The notes under the pieces are model-generated. The model worked only from the letters and a program-made list of their open reading frames with translations, had not been told where the DNA came from and did no database searches. The translations under genes and the position numbers were made by a program. Positions 40,598 to 51,800 of a stretch of 64,000 bases of DNA are shown here, piece by piece. Each line of letters begins with the position of its first letter. Positions within the stretch are counted from its first letter, which is position 1. Source of the DNA: Tetramitus jugosus (lineage: Eukaryota > Heterolobosea > Eutetramitea > Acrasida > Vahlkampfiidae); assembly GCA_937625935.1 (NCBI GenBank), contig OW569390.1, positions 248,001-312,000 of the forward strand, written 5' to 3'.

Positions 40598-41734
40598 ATG
40601 CTAAACCCAAACAAATTCACACGAAGAATCTTCCTCAACACAATCGATTCATCACAGCTGCGCATGATGACGTCTCAACAACTAACAACACCAACAACAA
40701 TGTCACATCATGATTGTTGTGAACATACAGATTGTCAACAACAACAACATTCAGAGAACAACAAGAAACACAATCGCATTCCATTCTTCAACCCCAACTA
40801 TTACAATGTGATTCATGAGTTGCAACACAATCTACCAGAGTACCCCTATGATAAAATCAAAACAAACACTATTGCACCTCTGGAATACTTTAATCAGAGA
40901 ATAGAGACTCTACCCAAGGATCAAAAACAAGATTACACGGTTCAAAAGAGTGTTGCGACTCGATTTGCTCATGAATTTGACACTTATTGCCACTATTGTT
41001 GGGCCACTGTTGCTTATTGTCATTGTGATCAAATGACACCTGTTGTCCTTCCGAAACAAAATCACAGTCAAACGACTACCACTACGACTACGACTACGAA
41101 TACTACGACTGCTGATGATAACAACAACATGATGTTGTACAATCAAGTAGAGATTGTCTTCTTGATGACATACAAGGAATTTCATAGAGCGAGCAACAGT
41201 GCCAAAGTAGTGTTGAATTCATTGAAGGACAGTCGATTATTGATTCGAGGATTGAATGCACATGAGAAACAATTGGATGACATTTTGAACAACAATGGAA
41301 AGACTCACAACGTATACATCATGTTCCCCAGCACTGATTCTCTATCGATTCATGAAACTGATTTATTGAAACAACAGAGTCACTATAACAACAGGAGCGA
41401 AAATGACGAACAACCTCAACAAGACCAACAAACAAAGAAACATGTAGTGTTGGTGATTGATGGTACATGGAGAGAAGCAAGAAGAATGAACAAGAATATA
41501 CCGAGTTACATACCACGTATTCGATTACAACCATTGAGTAATCCATTGTTTGATGGATTGAGAAAACAATTGTTCCCCGGTAGTCGAACCAGTACGTGTG
41601 AAGCTGTCGTACTCTTGTTGAGAGAATTGGGAATGAAGAATGAACACTGTGACATTATTCTCAACAATTTAAAAGTCATGATCAATCATGTCAGGAGAAT
41701 GAGCAACAAGGAATTGATCTCATTTGATGAATAG
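40598..41734 (+). CDS. DTW-domain protein, tRNA-uridine aminocarboxypropyltransferase
   Basis: DTW enzymes (bacterial TapT, human DTWD1 and DTWD2) transfer the aminocarboxypropyl group of SAM to uridine in tRNA, forming acp3U. The 378-residue protein has a Cys-rich patch (CHYCWATVAYCHCDQ) that fits the zinc site, then EIVFLMTYKEFHRASNS, the signature DGTWREARRMNK and PGSRTSTCEAVVLLL. A Thr/Asn run sits between the Cys patch and the first core strand, in a surface loop. The first ~60 residues are Gln/Asn rich; an initial basic segment (NKFTRRIFLNT) could be an organelle leader, and an internal ATG follows. Convergent with the next gene; the stops are 33 bp apart. Confidence 0.88.
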   Translation: MLNPNKFTRRIFLNTIDSSQLRMMTSQQLTTPTTMSHHDCCEHTDCQQQQHSENNKKHNRIPFFNPNYYNVIHELQHNLPEYPYDKIKTNTIAPLEYFNQRIETLPKDQKQDYTVQKSVATRFAHEFDTYCHYCWATVAYCHCDQMTPVVLPKQNHSQTTTTTTTTTNTTTADDNNNMMLYNQVEIVFLMTYKEFHRASNSAKVVLNSLKDSRLLIRGLNAHEKQLDDILNNNGKTHNVYIMFPSTDSLSIHETDLLKQQSHYNNRSENDEQPQQDQQTKKHVVLVIDGTWREARRMNKNIPSYIPRIRLQPLSNPLFDGLRKQLFPGSRTSTCEAVVLLLRELGMKNEHCDIILNNLKVMINHVRRMSNKELISFDE

Positions 41735-41767
41735 TCGTAATAAATGAATGGTTGTGTCATATGCTGT

Positions 41768-42988
41768 TTATTGCTGTTTTTGATTTGAAGAAGGAGGAGA
41801 TGGTGCCACTAAGCGACCCAACGCACTACCACCACCAGTTGTACTACTACTACTGCTACTACCACTTGTATTGCTACTACTACTATTGTCAGTAGTAGGC
41901 AGTAAGAAGGGAGCAGTGGCAACAGTCGATTGTTGGAAACGATTCAATTTCGTATTCTGTTGTGGTTGTTGAGATGAAGATGATGATGATGGAGCAGAGT
42001 GCACATATTGATACACGTGATTTGCCATCTCAGAATACTCATTCTGATTCTTACTGATAAAATGATTGAGAAATTGTTTGCGAGTGCGTTCAAATGTGTC
42101 ATACTCCTTGTTTACACACTCTACAATACTCTCCTTTTCATTTACTGACAAGATGTATTCTTCTTCATCTTGTCCATTGGATGACTTCTTCTGATCCATT
42201 TTCTGACCCATGTACAATCGCAAGTTCAAGTGATGAGACTTGTGACCGAGACACCTGTGATAACAAGTCTGATAGATTTGACTCGTCAATTTCAACTGAT
42301 CCTTCAACTGTAGTAATTGAATGTGTCTCTGTTCATCCATTTGTGATGCATTCATTTGTTGATTGAATTGCTTGTATTGTTCAAACAGTTCCATTTGATT
42401 CATGAATTGTTCATCTGAATACATGAATGATTGTTGTTGACTGTTTATCGTGTTATTACTGTCGTTATTATTATTCGTATTGTCAATAGTCAATGGAGTA
42501 GTCGTATCTGTTGTTGTTGTTGTTGTTGTAGGAGTAGTAGTAGTAGTAGTAGTAGAATCATCATCCTCATTCAACATCATCATTCGAGGTGCATATTGAT
42601 TCGATTGTTCAAATACTAGTTTTGGATCGACAATATTACCACTTGAATTGAATTGTTGTTGTTGTTGTTGATTATTCTGCTTGTTATAAAAAGTGTGCAT
42701 AGAGTTGAGAGGGATGGCTGATGGATGATTACTCTGACGCAACATTTCTACAAATTCATTGAATTCTCCTTCTTCTTCTTCGATTGATTTTGTATTTTTA
42801 TCACTATTGTTGTCATTTGAAGTTGAAATTATCGTTGTTTGTTGTTGAGAAGTCAAGTACCGTTGAACTTTTGGTGGAACAAAGTAATCATTGTTGGCAT
42901 AGAACATTCCTGTACTACCCTTTGCATTCTTTATCAAACTCTGAGTGTAGTCGCTGTTGTTAAACTGTTCTTGTTTCTTCTTGTTCAT
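41768..42988 (-). CDS. Gln/Asn-rich protein with a small-Tim-like helical segment
   Basis: A 406-residue protein, mostly Gln, Asn, Thr and Ser runs. The one globular-looking part (residues ~235-340) has helices with LKLTSQIYQTCYHRCLG and, after a loop, ESIVECVNKEYDTFERTRKQF. This is reminiscent of the Tim8/9/10/13 family, whose members have twin CX3C motifs: the first (CYHRC) is present, but only one Cys remains in the second. Small Tim proteins are ~90 residues, so an embedded version would be unusual; the likeness may be chance. A transcription-related Gln-rich protein is the alternative. The stop is in an AATAAA. Confidence 0.65.
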   Translation of the reverse strand: MNKKKQEQFNNSDYTQSLIKNAKGSTGMFYANNDYFVPPKVQRYLTSQQQTTIISTSNDNNSDKNTKSIEEEEGEFNEFVEMLRQSNHPSAIPLNSMHTFYNKQNNQQQQQQFNSSGNIVDPKLVFEQSNQYAPRMMMLNEDDDSTTTTTTTPTTTTTTTDTTTPLTIDNTNNNNDSNNTINSQQQSFMYSDEQFMNQMELFEQYKQFNQQMNASQMDEQRHIQLLQLKDQLKLTSQIYQTCYHRCLGHKSHHLNLRLYMGQKMDQKKSSNGQDEEEYILSVNEKESIVECVNKEYDTFERTRKQFLNHFISKNQNEYSEMANHVYQYVHSAPSSSSSSQQPQQNTKLNRFQQSTVATAPFLLPTTDNSSSSNTSGSSSSSSTTGGGSALGRLVAPSPPSSNQKQQ

Positions 42989-43173
42989 CTTGTAAAGATC
43001 AAATGATTGTTGTTCGATGCTGTTGTGTTAAAAAAAGTTTTGCGTGATAGCGGTGTTTTAGGCAAAAAGAAATGGATAATATCCCGAGGTGAGAAACCAA
43101 AAACCTCCGCGAACTCTTTTGAGTGGAAACAAACTGAAACCGAACACATTCCATATTGACGACATTCATCATC

Positions 43174-45726
43174 ATGTGGCTCCGAACCAAATTAAGTCTA
43201 TTCCATCGTGTACTCGAATATGATGTCTATGGCCATGAAGAAGAAGAAGAAGGAGAAACAGAAGACGACACCACAAATACAACAACAACAACAACAAGTG
43301 CATCCGATCATCATCATCATCATCATCCTCCTCCCTCTCATTTCACTCATGCACTCAATACTCAACACATGAATAGTAATGTAATTGATAATAGTGATGA
43401 ACTAAATCAAAGTAATACAACAAAGAAAGATACATCATTGGATCGCAGTAGACATCACTTGTCCAAGGATGAATTATCAGAGATTATGGGTGGTGTTCAT
43501 CGAGAAGCATTTCTTCATCAACAAAACACGAATCATGATGGTGGTGAGACTCCATCTTCATCTCCTGTAACATCATCATCCTCTGTACCATCACTCTCTT
43601 CTCTTTCAGTATTGAATGAGGCAACAAGTGATCAATTGATGAATGAGAGTACTAATAATACTGATCAAACATTGTTGCACATTTCATCTTCACCTTCATT
43701 GATGCAATTAAACAAGGATACAACAACAACAATAACTACGGATTCTTCCAATGAAGCAACATCAACAACAGATGATCAAAAACAAAAACAACAACAATTC
43801 ACTTCATCTGTATCAATGTCATCATTAGACTCAATCACCAATCATCAGTCATCATCACCTAGAATTGCCACTTCTCACAATCATCATGAACATTTTAAGC
43901 CTCATACACATAATAATAACAATAATAATATTAATAAGAATACTAATAACAGTAATAATAGTAGTAGTAGTAGTAGTGAAAGTGATATTGCACTGCAAGA
44001 GAATAGACTACCGAGAAGAACATCATTTGATATGAGAAGTCAACCATCAGAGCTCAGAGCCTACCTCCAATCCATTAAACTACACGGTGTCAAAGATGAC
44101 ATTAGCAACCTATCAGAAGCACAATCATCAACAACAAGTACAATAACAACAACAACAACACCTCCACCGAATCAATTGGATTTCAGTACGTGGAAACCTC
44201 AAGTCTTTCACACTCGGGGACTGAGAATACTGTTGGTGAGACATGGTGAATCAGAAGCCAATGTCAACAAGCATCTATTGACATGCATGAGTGATTATAC
44301 GATACCATTGTCAAAGAATGGTATTAGACAGGCTCATGCGGTCGGTGTGTTCATTCGCCAGTATCTCAATCATATCAATCAAGTGTACAATGAACAGTTC
44401 AGTGCTCACTATGAACAAGAACAATTGTTAGAACAAGAGAAACTAGCGCAACAGCAGTTAGAAGAAGAAGAAAAGAGGTGCAAGAAGAAGCAGAAACACA
44501 AGACAAAATTATTGAAAAACAAGAAAAAGCAGAATAATAACTATAGTGATGATGATGATGATGACGATGATGAGAGTGATAGTTCAAGTAATGATAATAA
44601 TGATAATGGTGATAATAAGGATAATGACAGAAAGCGAAAACAAAACCAGTTGATGAAACGAATGAGAAAATCGTTGTCCAAGAAATTGTCAGCATCCAAA
44701 TCATCATATGCATTGAATGAGAAGAACAATGAGGGAATCGAGAATGAAAATGATGAGGATGACGATGTAGAACCGTTCAGCAGTATTCTAGGCACTCATT
44801 CATTCTCATGGGATGACTTGAGTGAACTGTATCATATGCAACCAACATCATCATCTCAACACTCGACTACGAACAATCACTCAAGTAAGACTCGTAAGGA
44901 CAATGTCAATGATGATGTAGATGATGACGAAGATGGAGATGTGAATAATGACAATCGCGTAACGAGTACCATCACACAAGTAACACCATTGCCATCTCCA
45001 CCCGAACTGCCACCAGTCAAAAAGGTCAAAGTAGCACTGTGGACCAGTCCATACAAGAGAGCAAGACAAACAGCAGAAGCCATCCTATCAGAGTGTCGCA
45101 TCGGTCAACTCATTGACACGTATCGTGAAAATGTGTTGCTCGGTGAACAACAGTTTGGATTGTTTGAAGGTGTTCCACTCGATCAAATCAGAGAAAAGTA
45201 CAGTAATGAGATGGAGCACTTTGAGAAGATGATTCGATTCGGTGGTCGTTTCTATGCGAGATGTCCACTGGGTGAGTCGAGATTTGATGTTGCTACACGT
45301 GTGGCTCAAACCTTTTCACAATTCCTCTATGATGCACAAACCAAGGGCATCAAGGACATTATTGTCGTATCGCACGGTGTGACAATTCGAGCCTTTATCA
45401 TGATGTTCATGAAGTATACACCAGAGTGGATGGAAGTGGAAGAGAATCCCTATAATTGCAGCGTGAGACTCTTGCAGGGAAAACATGATCGCAAATACAT
45501 TTATGAGGGATTCATGGAAGAATTTGTAAAGAACAAGAAGAAGAAGGAGGAAGAGAAACGGAGGAAACAACAACAACAGCAGCAGCAGTTGCACTCTACG
45601 ACTGAGCCAGAGCGATTAATCAACGATTGCAACAACAACTGCAACCACAACCAAGAATGTGTTCACAACAATGATTACAACTGTTGTGCATCAGAGGATG
45701 ATGACAACAATCATAAATGGAACTGA
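43174..45726 (+). CDS. Histidine phosphatase (phosphoglycerate-mutase-like) with large inserts
   Basis: The start is the ATG at 43174 (850 residues). The first ~330 residues are low complexity (acidic, His, Ser, Asn and Thr runs). The branch-2-like catalytic core begins with LRILLVRHGESEAN, containing the phospho-accepting His, then SDYTIPLSKNGIRQAHAVG. About 240 residues of Gln/Glu/Lys and Asp/Ser/Asn runs, with a TPLPSPPELPP linker, follow before the core resumes with VALWTSPYKRARQTAEA, QQFGLFEGVP and the second His in IIVVSHGVTIRAF. Substrates in this superfamily range from sugar phosphates to proteins, so the specificity is open. A Gln/Lys tail ends the protein. The stop is 36 bp from the convergent deformylase gene. 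Confidence 0.9.
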   Translation: MWLRTKLSLFHRVLEYDVYGHEEEEEGETEDDTTNTTTTTTSASDHHHHHHPPPSHFTHALNTQHMNSNVIDNSDELNQSNTTKKDTSLDRSRHHLSKDELSEIMGGVHREAFLHQQNTNHDGGETPSSSPVTSSSSVPSLSSLSVLNEATSDQLMNESTNNTDQTLLHISSSPSLMQLNKDTTTTITTDSSNEATSTTDDQKQKQQQFTSSVSMSSLDSITNHQSSSPRIATSHNHHEHFKPHTHNNNNNNINKNTNNSNNSSSSSSESDIALQENRLPRRTSFDMRSQPSELRAYLQSIKLHGVKDDISNLSEAQSSTTSTITTTTTPPPNQLDFSTWKPQVFHTRGLRILLVRHGESEANVNKHLLTCMSDYTIPLSKNGIRQAHAVGVFIRQYLNHINQVYNEQFSAHYEQEQLLEQEKLAQQQLEEEEKRCKKKQKHKTKLLKNKKKQNNNYSDDDDDDDDESDSSSNDNNDNGDNKDNDRKRKQNQLMKRMRKSLSKKLSASKSSYALNEKNNEGIENENDEDDDVEPFSSILGTHSFSWDDLSELYHMQPTSSSQHSTTNNHSSKTRKDNVNDDVDDDEDGDVNNDNRVTSTITQVTPLPSPPELPPVKKVKVALWTSPYKRARQTAEAILSECRIGQLIDTYRENVLLGEQQFGLFEGVPLDQIREKYSNEMEHFEKMIRFGGRFYARCPLGESRFDVATRVAQTFSQFLYDAQTKGIKDIIVVSHGVTIRAFIMMFMKYTPEWMEVEENPYNCSVRLLQGKHDRKYIYEGFMEEFVKNKKKKEEEKRRKQQQQQQQLHSTTEPERLINDCNNNCNHNQECVHNNDYNCCASEDDDNNHKWN

Positions 45727-45762
45727 ACTTGCATTCATTGACAAATTGTAGTGTACATTTAA

Positions 45763-46410
45763 TTATTCCTTGTACTGTTTCATTTCGTCGACGTAGCCCA
45801 ACATGCTCATATCGGTCATTCTCTGCACATAGGTCATACCATCCAAGTGATCCAACTCGTGCTGTATCAACCGAGAATGATTCCCACTCACTGTTCTCTG
45901 CACTCGTTCCCCAGTCTCTCCATCTATAAAACTGTAGGTAATGGTGTTGAAACGAGGTACGCGTCCCATGAGACCAGGCAATGATAAGCACCCTTCCAAT
46001 CCCTCCACTACATTATTCTCACTACTCTGATGAAAATCATCAATGGTAGGATTGAATGCAATAGTGAGAGGTATGCATGTGATTTTGTCTTCTGAGCGAT
46101 CAGCTGGTAATCGAAAGGCAATGACTCTATAGGGTCTATTGATTTGAGTGGCTGCTAATCCAATGGCAGTACCCGTGCTCAACAATGTTTCTCTCAACTC
46201 GTTTGCGATCTGGTTGGCCAATTCTTGATTTTCAAATATAATTATTTTATTGTTGTCCGTGTGATTGTTGTTGTTATCAGTGGTGGTGGTGTTGTTGTTG
46301 GAAATGAGTGTGAATGGAGTGGCAATGACTTCGAGTCCAGGGTGACCCTTTCGAATAATGGGTCTAATGTAGTTTTGTTTGTTGTTGTTATCCACTGGTT
46401 GAATGTTCAT
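45763..46410 (-). CDS. PDF: Peptide deformylase
   Basis: Removes the formyl group from nascent organelle proteins. All three motifs are present in the 215-residue protein: GTAIGLAATQI (motif 1), EGCLSLPG (motif 2 with the metal-binding Cys) and HELDHLDG (motif 3, HExxH). An Asn/Thr-rich loop sits after the N-terminal RKGHPGLEVIATPF. No clear mitochondrial leader is seen, though the first ~15 residues are Asn/Gln rich and could be non-structural. It forms a pathway pair with the formyltransferase at 30451-31935. A CAA-rich leader lies upstream. Confidence 0.95.
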   Translation of the reverse strand: MNIQPVDNNNKQNYIRPIIRKGHPGLEVIATPFTLISNNNTTTTDNNNNHTDNNKIIIFENQELANQIANELRETLLSTGTAIGLAATQINRPYRVIAFRLPADRSEDKITCIPLTIAFNPTIDDFHQSSENNVVEGLEGCLSLPGLMGRVPRFNTITYSFIDGETGERVQRTVSGNHSRLIQHELDHLDGMTYVQRMTDMSMLGYVDEMKQYKE

Positions 46411-46585
46411 GGTTGTTGTCTTGTTGTGATTTGTGTTTGGTTTGTGTGTGCTTTTTGTGGGGCTTTGGACGACACTGTGTGGATCTACAGTAGTTGTTGT
46501 TGAAAAAGAATCTGAGCGTGAAAAGGTGAGAAAACTTGTTGGATGAATACGAGACAGATAAAGATTTACTCTGTTCTTGTTGCTC

Positions 46586-47455
46586 TTACTCTATTGTACA
46601 ATCGAGACCATCAAGAGCCATCCTCTCCTTGAGAATGAAACTGGGCAGACAGAGACAGAATACTGGTACACGAACTACCATTGTGGTGTTTCTATCACTC
46701 TCAGGACACTGATAATCATCCATGAGGTGACCAACAGAGCCACTACTCCGATTCTTTCTCTTCTTTTTCTTACTGTCGTTCATTTGAATTTCCACTGGAA
46801 TCTCTACAAAGTTACCGAGGTTGCTCTCTTCCTGAGAATCATCATGTCGCTTTGTCTCTTGTTCTTGTGAATCAAGCACCACTCTTCCAACTCTTCCATG
46901 AAGATGAGCAGGTACCTGTCCATGTATCATCATATCTTCAGGTATCGAGATCATGACTCGATCATTGTTTTGAAGATACCTTGGACAGAGGATACCTTGA
47001 ACAAACACCAATGGTTCTTCTACTAGTAGTTCGATTCCCTTTCTGCTTGATGAACGCCTTATTTTTGTCCTTTTGCTGTGGCTTGAATCACTTGCGTTGG
47101 TAGTCCTTCTCTTGTTTCTACTGGCAGTAGTCTGATGTTCCAGTCGTCTTCTACTTGAATGGGGTAGAATGGATGGAACAGACGTATCACTCGAGTAGCA
47201 ATAATAGTCTGCAGAGGCACCTGTTGCAGCAGCCGTGTCCACAATTGAATGTTCATTATGGAACATGGTCATTGTACTTGGCGATGTTGCACTTGTTCCG
47301 AGTTGAGGCATCGAGGCATCATGAGCTTGATAGCTGTAGAGGTCATGCATGTGTCCACCACCGTAGAGAGCAGCCGGTGCCGTGTTCCACTGTTTCATCA
47401 TGGTCATACTTTTCCAGATCTTAAACTCCAGTTCTTGTTCCGAGTACAGGTGCAT
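46586..47455 (-). CDS. Hypothetical protein
   Basis: A 289-residue protein I cannot assign. The N-terminal half is Ser, Thr, Tyr and Met rich, ending in a strongly basic segment (SRRRLEHQTTASRNKRR, then SKRTKIRRSSSRKG) that looks like a nuclear localisation or nucleic-acid-binding patch. The C-terminal half (from about 135) is beta rich: EPLVFVQGILCPRYL, DRVMISIPEDMM, HGRVGRVVLDS and MVVRVPVFCLCLPSFIL. Two Ser/Lys-rich loops interrupt it. An upstream in-frame extension has no ATG. The composition supports a real gene, with medium confidence in the start. Confidence 0.6.
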   Translation of the reverse strand: MHLYSEQELEFKIWKSMTMMKQWNTAPAALYGGGHMHDLYSYQAHDASMPQLGTSATSPSTMTMFHNEHSIVDTAAATGASADYYCYSSDTSVPSILPHSSRRRLEHQTTASRNKRRTTNASDSSHSKRTKIRRSSSRKGIELLVEEPLVFVQGILCPRYLQNNDRVMISIPEDMMIHGQVPAHLHGRVGRVVLDSQEQETKRHDDSQEESNLGNFVEIPVEIQMNDSKKKKRKNRSSGSVGHLMDDYQCPESDRNTTMVVRVPVFCLCLPSFILKERMALDGLDCTIE

Positions 47456-48025
47456 GATGATTGTTTTCTGAGAGCCGCAAGTAGCAGAGTACCTCTGGTT
47501 TCGTGCTTAGTAGTAGGGTGTGTTGTTATTGTTGGTTGTTTCCACAACACCCATCTTTCTTCGATTGTTATTGGATTTCCTTTTATTGTGAAAGAGAGCA
47601 GCAGGTAGCTAGCTCGAAGCTCGCCTCCAACATTCACGCAATTGACACCGGTCAATTTAGGACCCTGTAAAATGAGAGGTCGCACCGAAATCAAAATTCG
47701 AGGACGCTCAAGAATTCTGACCAGGAGGAGTTTTTTTTTACTGAATTCAGAAGTCCGAGACCGAAATTGCTGGGTGCTTTTTGTTTGGATCAAGCTGTTG
47801 ATACTGTAAAGAACAGCTTGACAACTGTTCGCAAGTTTGAATTTGTACCACTTTTTACTCCGGATCAGATGTTGCTGCTGCTGGTGAATCAGCATCATGT
47901 TAGATAGGGCAATTGCATTGTCAACCACGGATCCTTCAAACGCTGTGTTGTCTTGGGATCTCTTAATTGTTGTTTTCTTTTTTACGACTGCAAGTTGGAA
48001 TTTGCATAATGCTGAAAAAAAAGAA
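47456..48025. other. Divergent intergenic region
   Basis: About 570 bp between divergent genes. A long minus-strand open frame (47404-48039) spans it but overlaps the starts of both neighbours and shows no protein pattern, so I leave it out. If the plus-strand gene starts at the ATG at 47897, the region is shorter. Confidence 0.4.
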
Positions 48026-48646
48026 ATGGGAAAGATCACTTACCTCGCAGTGTACTATGATCAACTTGACAATCTACCAGTGGACGTGTGCTATGACACT
48101 GGTCATGTCATTCCATTCCAAAGGGGCGACAGTCAGCAAGACATGATCCAGCATGTTGAACGTGTCACAGGAGCTCGACCTGGTAGTGCAGTGTATGTTA
48201 GCCACGACACTGACACCATCACCTATCGATTGTTGGACTATTTTGAAATGTATGAAAAGTGGTTCAATGACGATTCTGTGGATGAAGTGACATTTGACCC
48301 ATTGCGCATGGTTGAAGAGGATCGTCAACGAATGGAGCAGTATTTGACAGATGAGTTACAAGCTGAGATACTGAGCACCACAAGAGGCGATGATGTAGTT
48401 AGGACTGTTACCTTGCCATTTCGCAGATTGCGTGGCGTATTCATTGAACAAGCCACCTCTTGGGTGAAGGTATTCACTCAGTTATTCACTCCCACCAATG
48501 AACCTAACCCACAACACGTGGTAACTGCAGTTGATAACACATGCACGAAATATCCAGACGCAGAGGTCACTCTTGTGTATCCAATTTATGGCCACATAGA
48601 GATTCGCCTACGAAAGGGAAGGCCATCCTTAGGTACATTGGACTAA
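48026..48646 (+). CDS. Hypothetical protein
   Basis: A 206-residue protein from the ATG at 48026, which follows an A-rich leader; an ATG at 47897 would add 43 residues including a hydrophobic segment (LLIVVFFFTTASW) that could be a signal anchor. The body reads as a compact soluble domain: ITYLAVYYDQLDNLPVDVCYD, a GDSQQDMIQHVERV helix and TYRLLDYFEMYEKWF. A helix (ALSTT-like QYLTDELQAEIL) and a final beta segment (AEVTLVYPIYGHIEIRLRKG) follow. I do not recognise the family. Confidence 0.65.
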   Translation: MGKITYLAVYYDQLDNLPVDVCYDTGHVIPFQRGDSQQDMIQHVERVTGARPGSAVYVSHDTDTITYRLLDYFEMYEKWFNDDSVDEVTFDPLRMVEEDRQRMEQYLTDELQAEILSTTRGDDVVRTVTLPFRRLRGVFIEQATSWVKVFTQLFTPTNEPNPQHVVTAVDNTCTKYPDAEVTLVYPIYGHIEIRLRKGRPSLGTLD

Positions 48647-48881
48647 GTGTTCTGTTTCGGAAACGGCCTTTGTTTGCCCCACAACAACGGCTCATAAATC
48701 CGAAGATCATTTATGGTGCATTTCTCCAGCAGTTCAACCAGTTCCACGGATATTTTCACCACCCGTACTTTGACACTTGACACTAAGACCTAGGTTATCC
48801 TATCCCTTTTGATCTCCTCAACAACAAACACCACAAAGCAAAACAATCATCTTCGTTGGATTATTCACCTCCCATGATCTC

Positions 48882-51800
48882 ATGCACCTTTCCTGTACCC
48901 TCCTTCTCCTTTTTTCTCTCTTCTTCTTGTCACAGTGGAGCAACAACATCAATGCAGAACTTCAAGCACAGTATATCAATTTTGCTGGTGGTGATAACGA
49001 ATTTATTGTCAAAGATGGTGTAACTTCAGGTTCGGGAGATGTGTTCTTGATTGGGCAACTCAGTTCTTCTTCATCTTTGTCTGGTGGTGGAAAGTTCCCA
49101 TGTGGGATAATGAAGTACACAGGCAATGGAACCTTGTTGTGGTACAAGGCATTGAATGAAACATCTACAATGTGGTTTTATCCTACGAAAGCAACAACAG
49201 AAAATAATCAGTTCCACATTGCTGGTTTCACACAGACGGACGGCTCAAACTCTACTCAGGCAACTGTGTGTCGATTGGACTATGACGGAAATATTGTGGG
49301 ATGTATTACTGTCAGCAACACGCATTCTGGGACAAAGATTTCAAAGATTTATGATATCGTTTATGAAGCAGTCTATGACAGGATGTGTTTCACTGGGTAC
49401 ATCGGTTCTATTAGTCCTACCTATACAACTTCCACTCGGGTGTTTATATCATGCCAGGCAGTGGGTATCGTTCAGGTTAATTTCATGGTTCAAAGTACAC
49501 TTGCGAGTGGCATCAACGCTGGTCACAAGCTGAGAGTTTATAGTCTAGGATTCTATTTAGTATCCGGTCTTGTAGAAGGATCGGTAAAATTCTCAAAGAC
49601 ACTGACCGTGACTCAACCTAGTGCTTTTGTTGCGCAATATAGATCACTTGCCTTGGGATTAGGACAGTGGTTTTGGGACTATTTACATCCTAAAACGACG
49701 TACGGTTATCCACCAGTTCATACAGCAGACATTTCGAACATTTTCTTCCCAGATGAATACGCCTCAGTGACAACCTTTACTGATTCAGGACAAACAACTA
49801 GTTACAACATTTTGTCAAAACAGGGTTCAGCTGATAATTTTATGGTCATTCGAAGAGTATCTTACGTAGGGGGTTACGTGGCAACGGGAGAGATTTTTGG
49901 TTCAGTTGAAGTGGATGGAATACATCTAACTGCTCCTGCAAACAGTTCAATAGGATTCATCATGAAGACAGATAATCTATTTTCAGTTGACAGTATCAAG
50001 GTGTTGTATGGAGACGGAGTCAATTATGGTGTTGCTGTCTCTTCATTTCCTTCAGGAGAATTACTGTGGGTAGTTCACTCAGCTTGTCAGCGTCAGAGAT
50101 TCTGGGGTGAAGATGCTCCATTGTTAAATGAGAAACAAAACGTGGTGTTTGCTAAGATGGCAATTAGTGACTCAGTTACTATTCCTAAAGTTTACATCGA
50201 CTTTCCATACCTCATTAGGGAGAATGTATTTTCTTCTACTTTCGAGTATCATATTCGATCTGATTTGACCTTGCAATCTTCTTTGACTGTTTTAGGTACA
50301 ATGTATGTATATGAAAACCTTCATTTGGTAGGTGGTAGGTTAAATGCAAGTGGAGCGGGCGACCTTTATCGAGCAAATGTTCATTGCTTGCAAGAACATT
50401 TCAGGAGCGTTACTGTTGACTCGACCTCACATATTAACTTAAGTTACACAGATGTGCAGAGACTGGCAGTACTTATCAACGGTGGTACCGCAAATGTTAG
50501 CCACACCACATTTTCTTCGTGCGACCCGGGTTGTCTAATGGCATCCAATACTGGTGGCCTATATGTCATACACAGTTCATTCATAGCAAATTCCAACAAT
50601 ACTTTTGCTGTAACAGTTTTACAGGATGATTATTCGAGCAGATTAGTAGATATGGATGTTTCCAACAACACTTTCTCAGGAGTAGGTGATGCAATACGAT
50701 ACGTCAATACGAAAAACTTTACATTTGAGGAGTTTACATGTTCACACAACACTATTATAGATGCTCAAAGTGGTGTAACTGTCCTATCATATGCAGTACA
50801 GTCTATCTCTATTTATGGCAATCATTTCATCGCTCTAAATACCCAATTTAAGGGGATAAGCTGTGTATCCTATGTGACGAGATTCGAGGGAAGGGTTTCT
50901 ATCCAAAACAATACTCTCATGAACACAACTATGCATATTGAGAAGGGTGAAGGGGGTTATTTCGACATATCCGGCAATGAGATTCATAGTACAAGTGATC
51001 ATCCTCCTTTGTATTTCTTTGCTCACAATTGTGATGGGCAAACATCAATTTCCAACAATCGTATATTGGACAATGAAGAATCTGTTCTCTTGGAGACTTC
51101 TCAATGTCCAGGTTCGATCGAATTCAGTTGGAACGAAGTGAGAGGTAACTCTTCACAAGGATTGCTTGATGTAAGAAACCCTGTCAAAATACGAAGGAAT
51201 TCTTTTTTACAACGAGGACCTGGAACAGCGCTGCAATATATCAGGCTAAATTCTTCATCACCGGTACTTAATGCTCAATTCAACAATTGGGGAGTGTTTA
51301 CAAGTGATGAGATCCTATTTCTAGCTGGAGTAGACAGCCTTGATTCTCTACTGAATGGAACAGGCAGTGTTCTCCCATTCCCATATTTGGATTCTTTATC
51401 AAATACGGTGCAAGTACCCTTGTTCAATGAGATTGCCAGAGATTGTTTTGATGTTGTTTCCTTTTGGCCTGGGGCTCCCTTTGGTGTGTATGAGATTCGT
51501 CCGACAGCTTGTGCCTCGATGTTAGTCCTATGTAACACACATAGAAAGTCGATTGTTGTTCACAACCGATATGATGGATCAACATCATTCAGCAGAACCA
51601 AGTCTGAATATAAGGAGGGTTTTGGTTTATTGGATGGCGAATTTTTCTTGGGATTGAACAAACTTCACATGCTGACGTCGATGGGAGCTGAAGTGTATTT
51701 TGACATGATCACAACTTCATCTACGTTTGAAGAGAAAGCAGGGTACATGTCTGTTGGATCAAGTCTAAATAACTACACCATTGACTTTAGATCTCTATTT

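Noticed and set aside
47404-48039. A 211-codon minus-strand open frame
   Set aside because: It overlaps the starts of both neighbouring genes, has no recognisable protein pattern, and its end overlaps the hypothetical gene at 46586-47455 in another frame. I could not splice it to that gene in phase.
48541-48780. A plus-strand frame overlapping the end of the hypothetical gene
   Set aside because: It is in another frame over the last third of the gene at 48026-48646, which has better composition.
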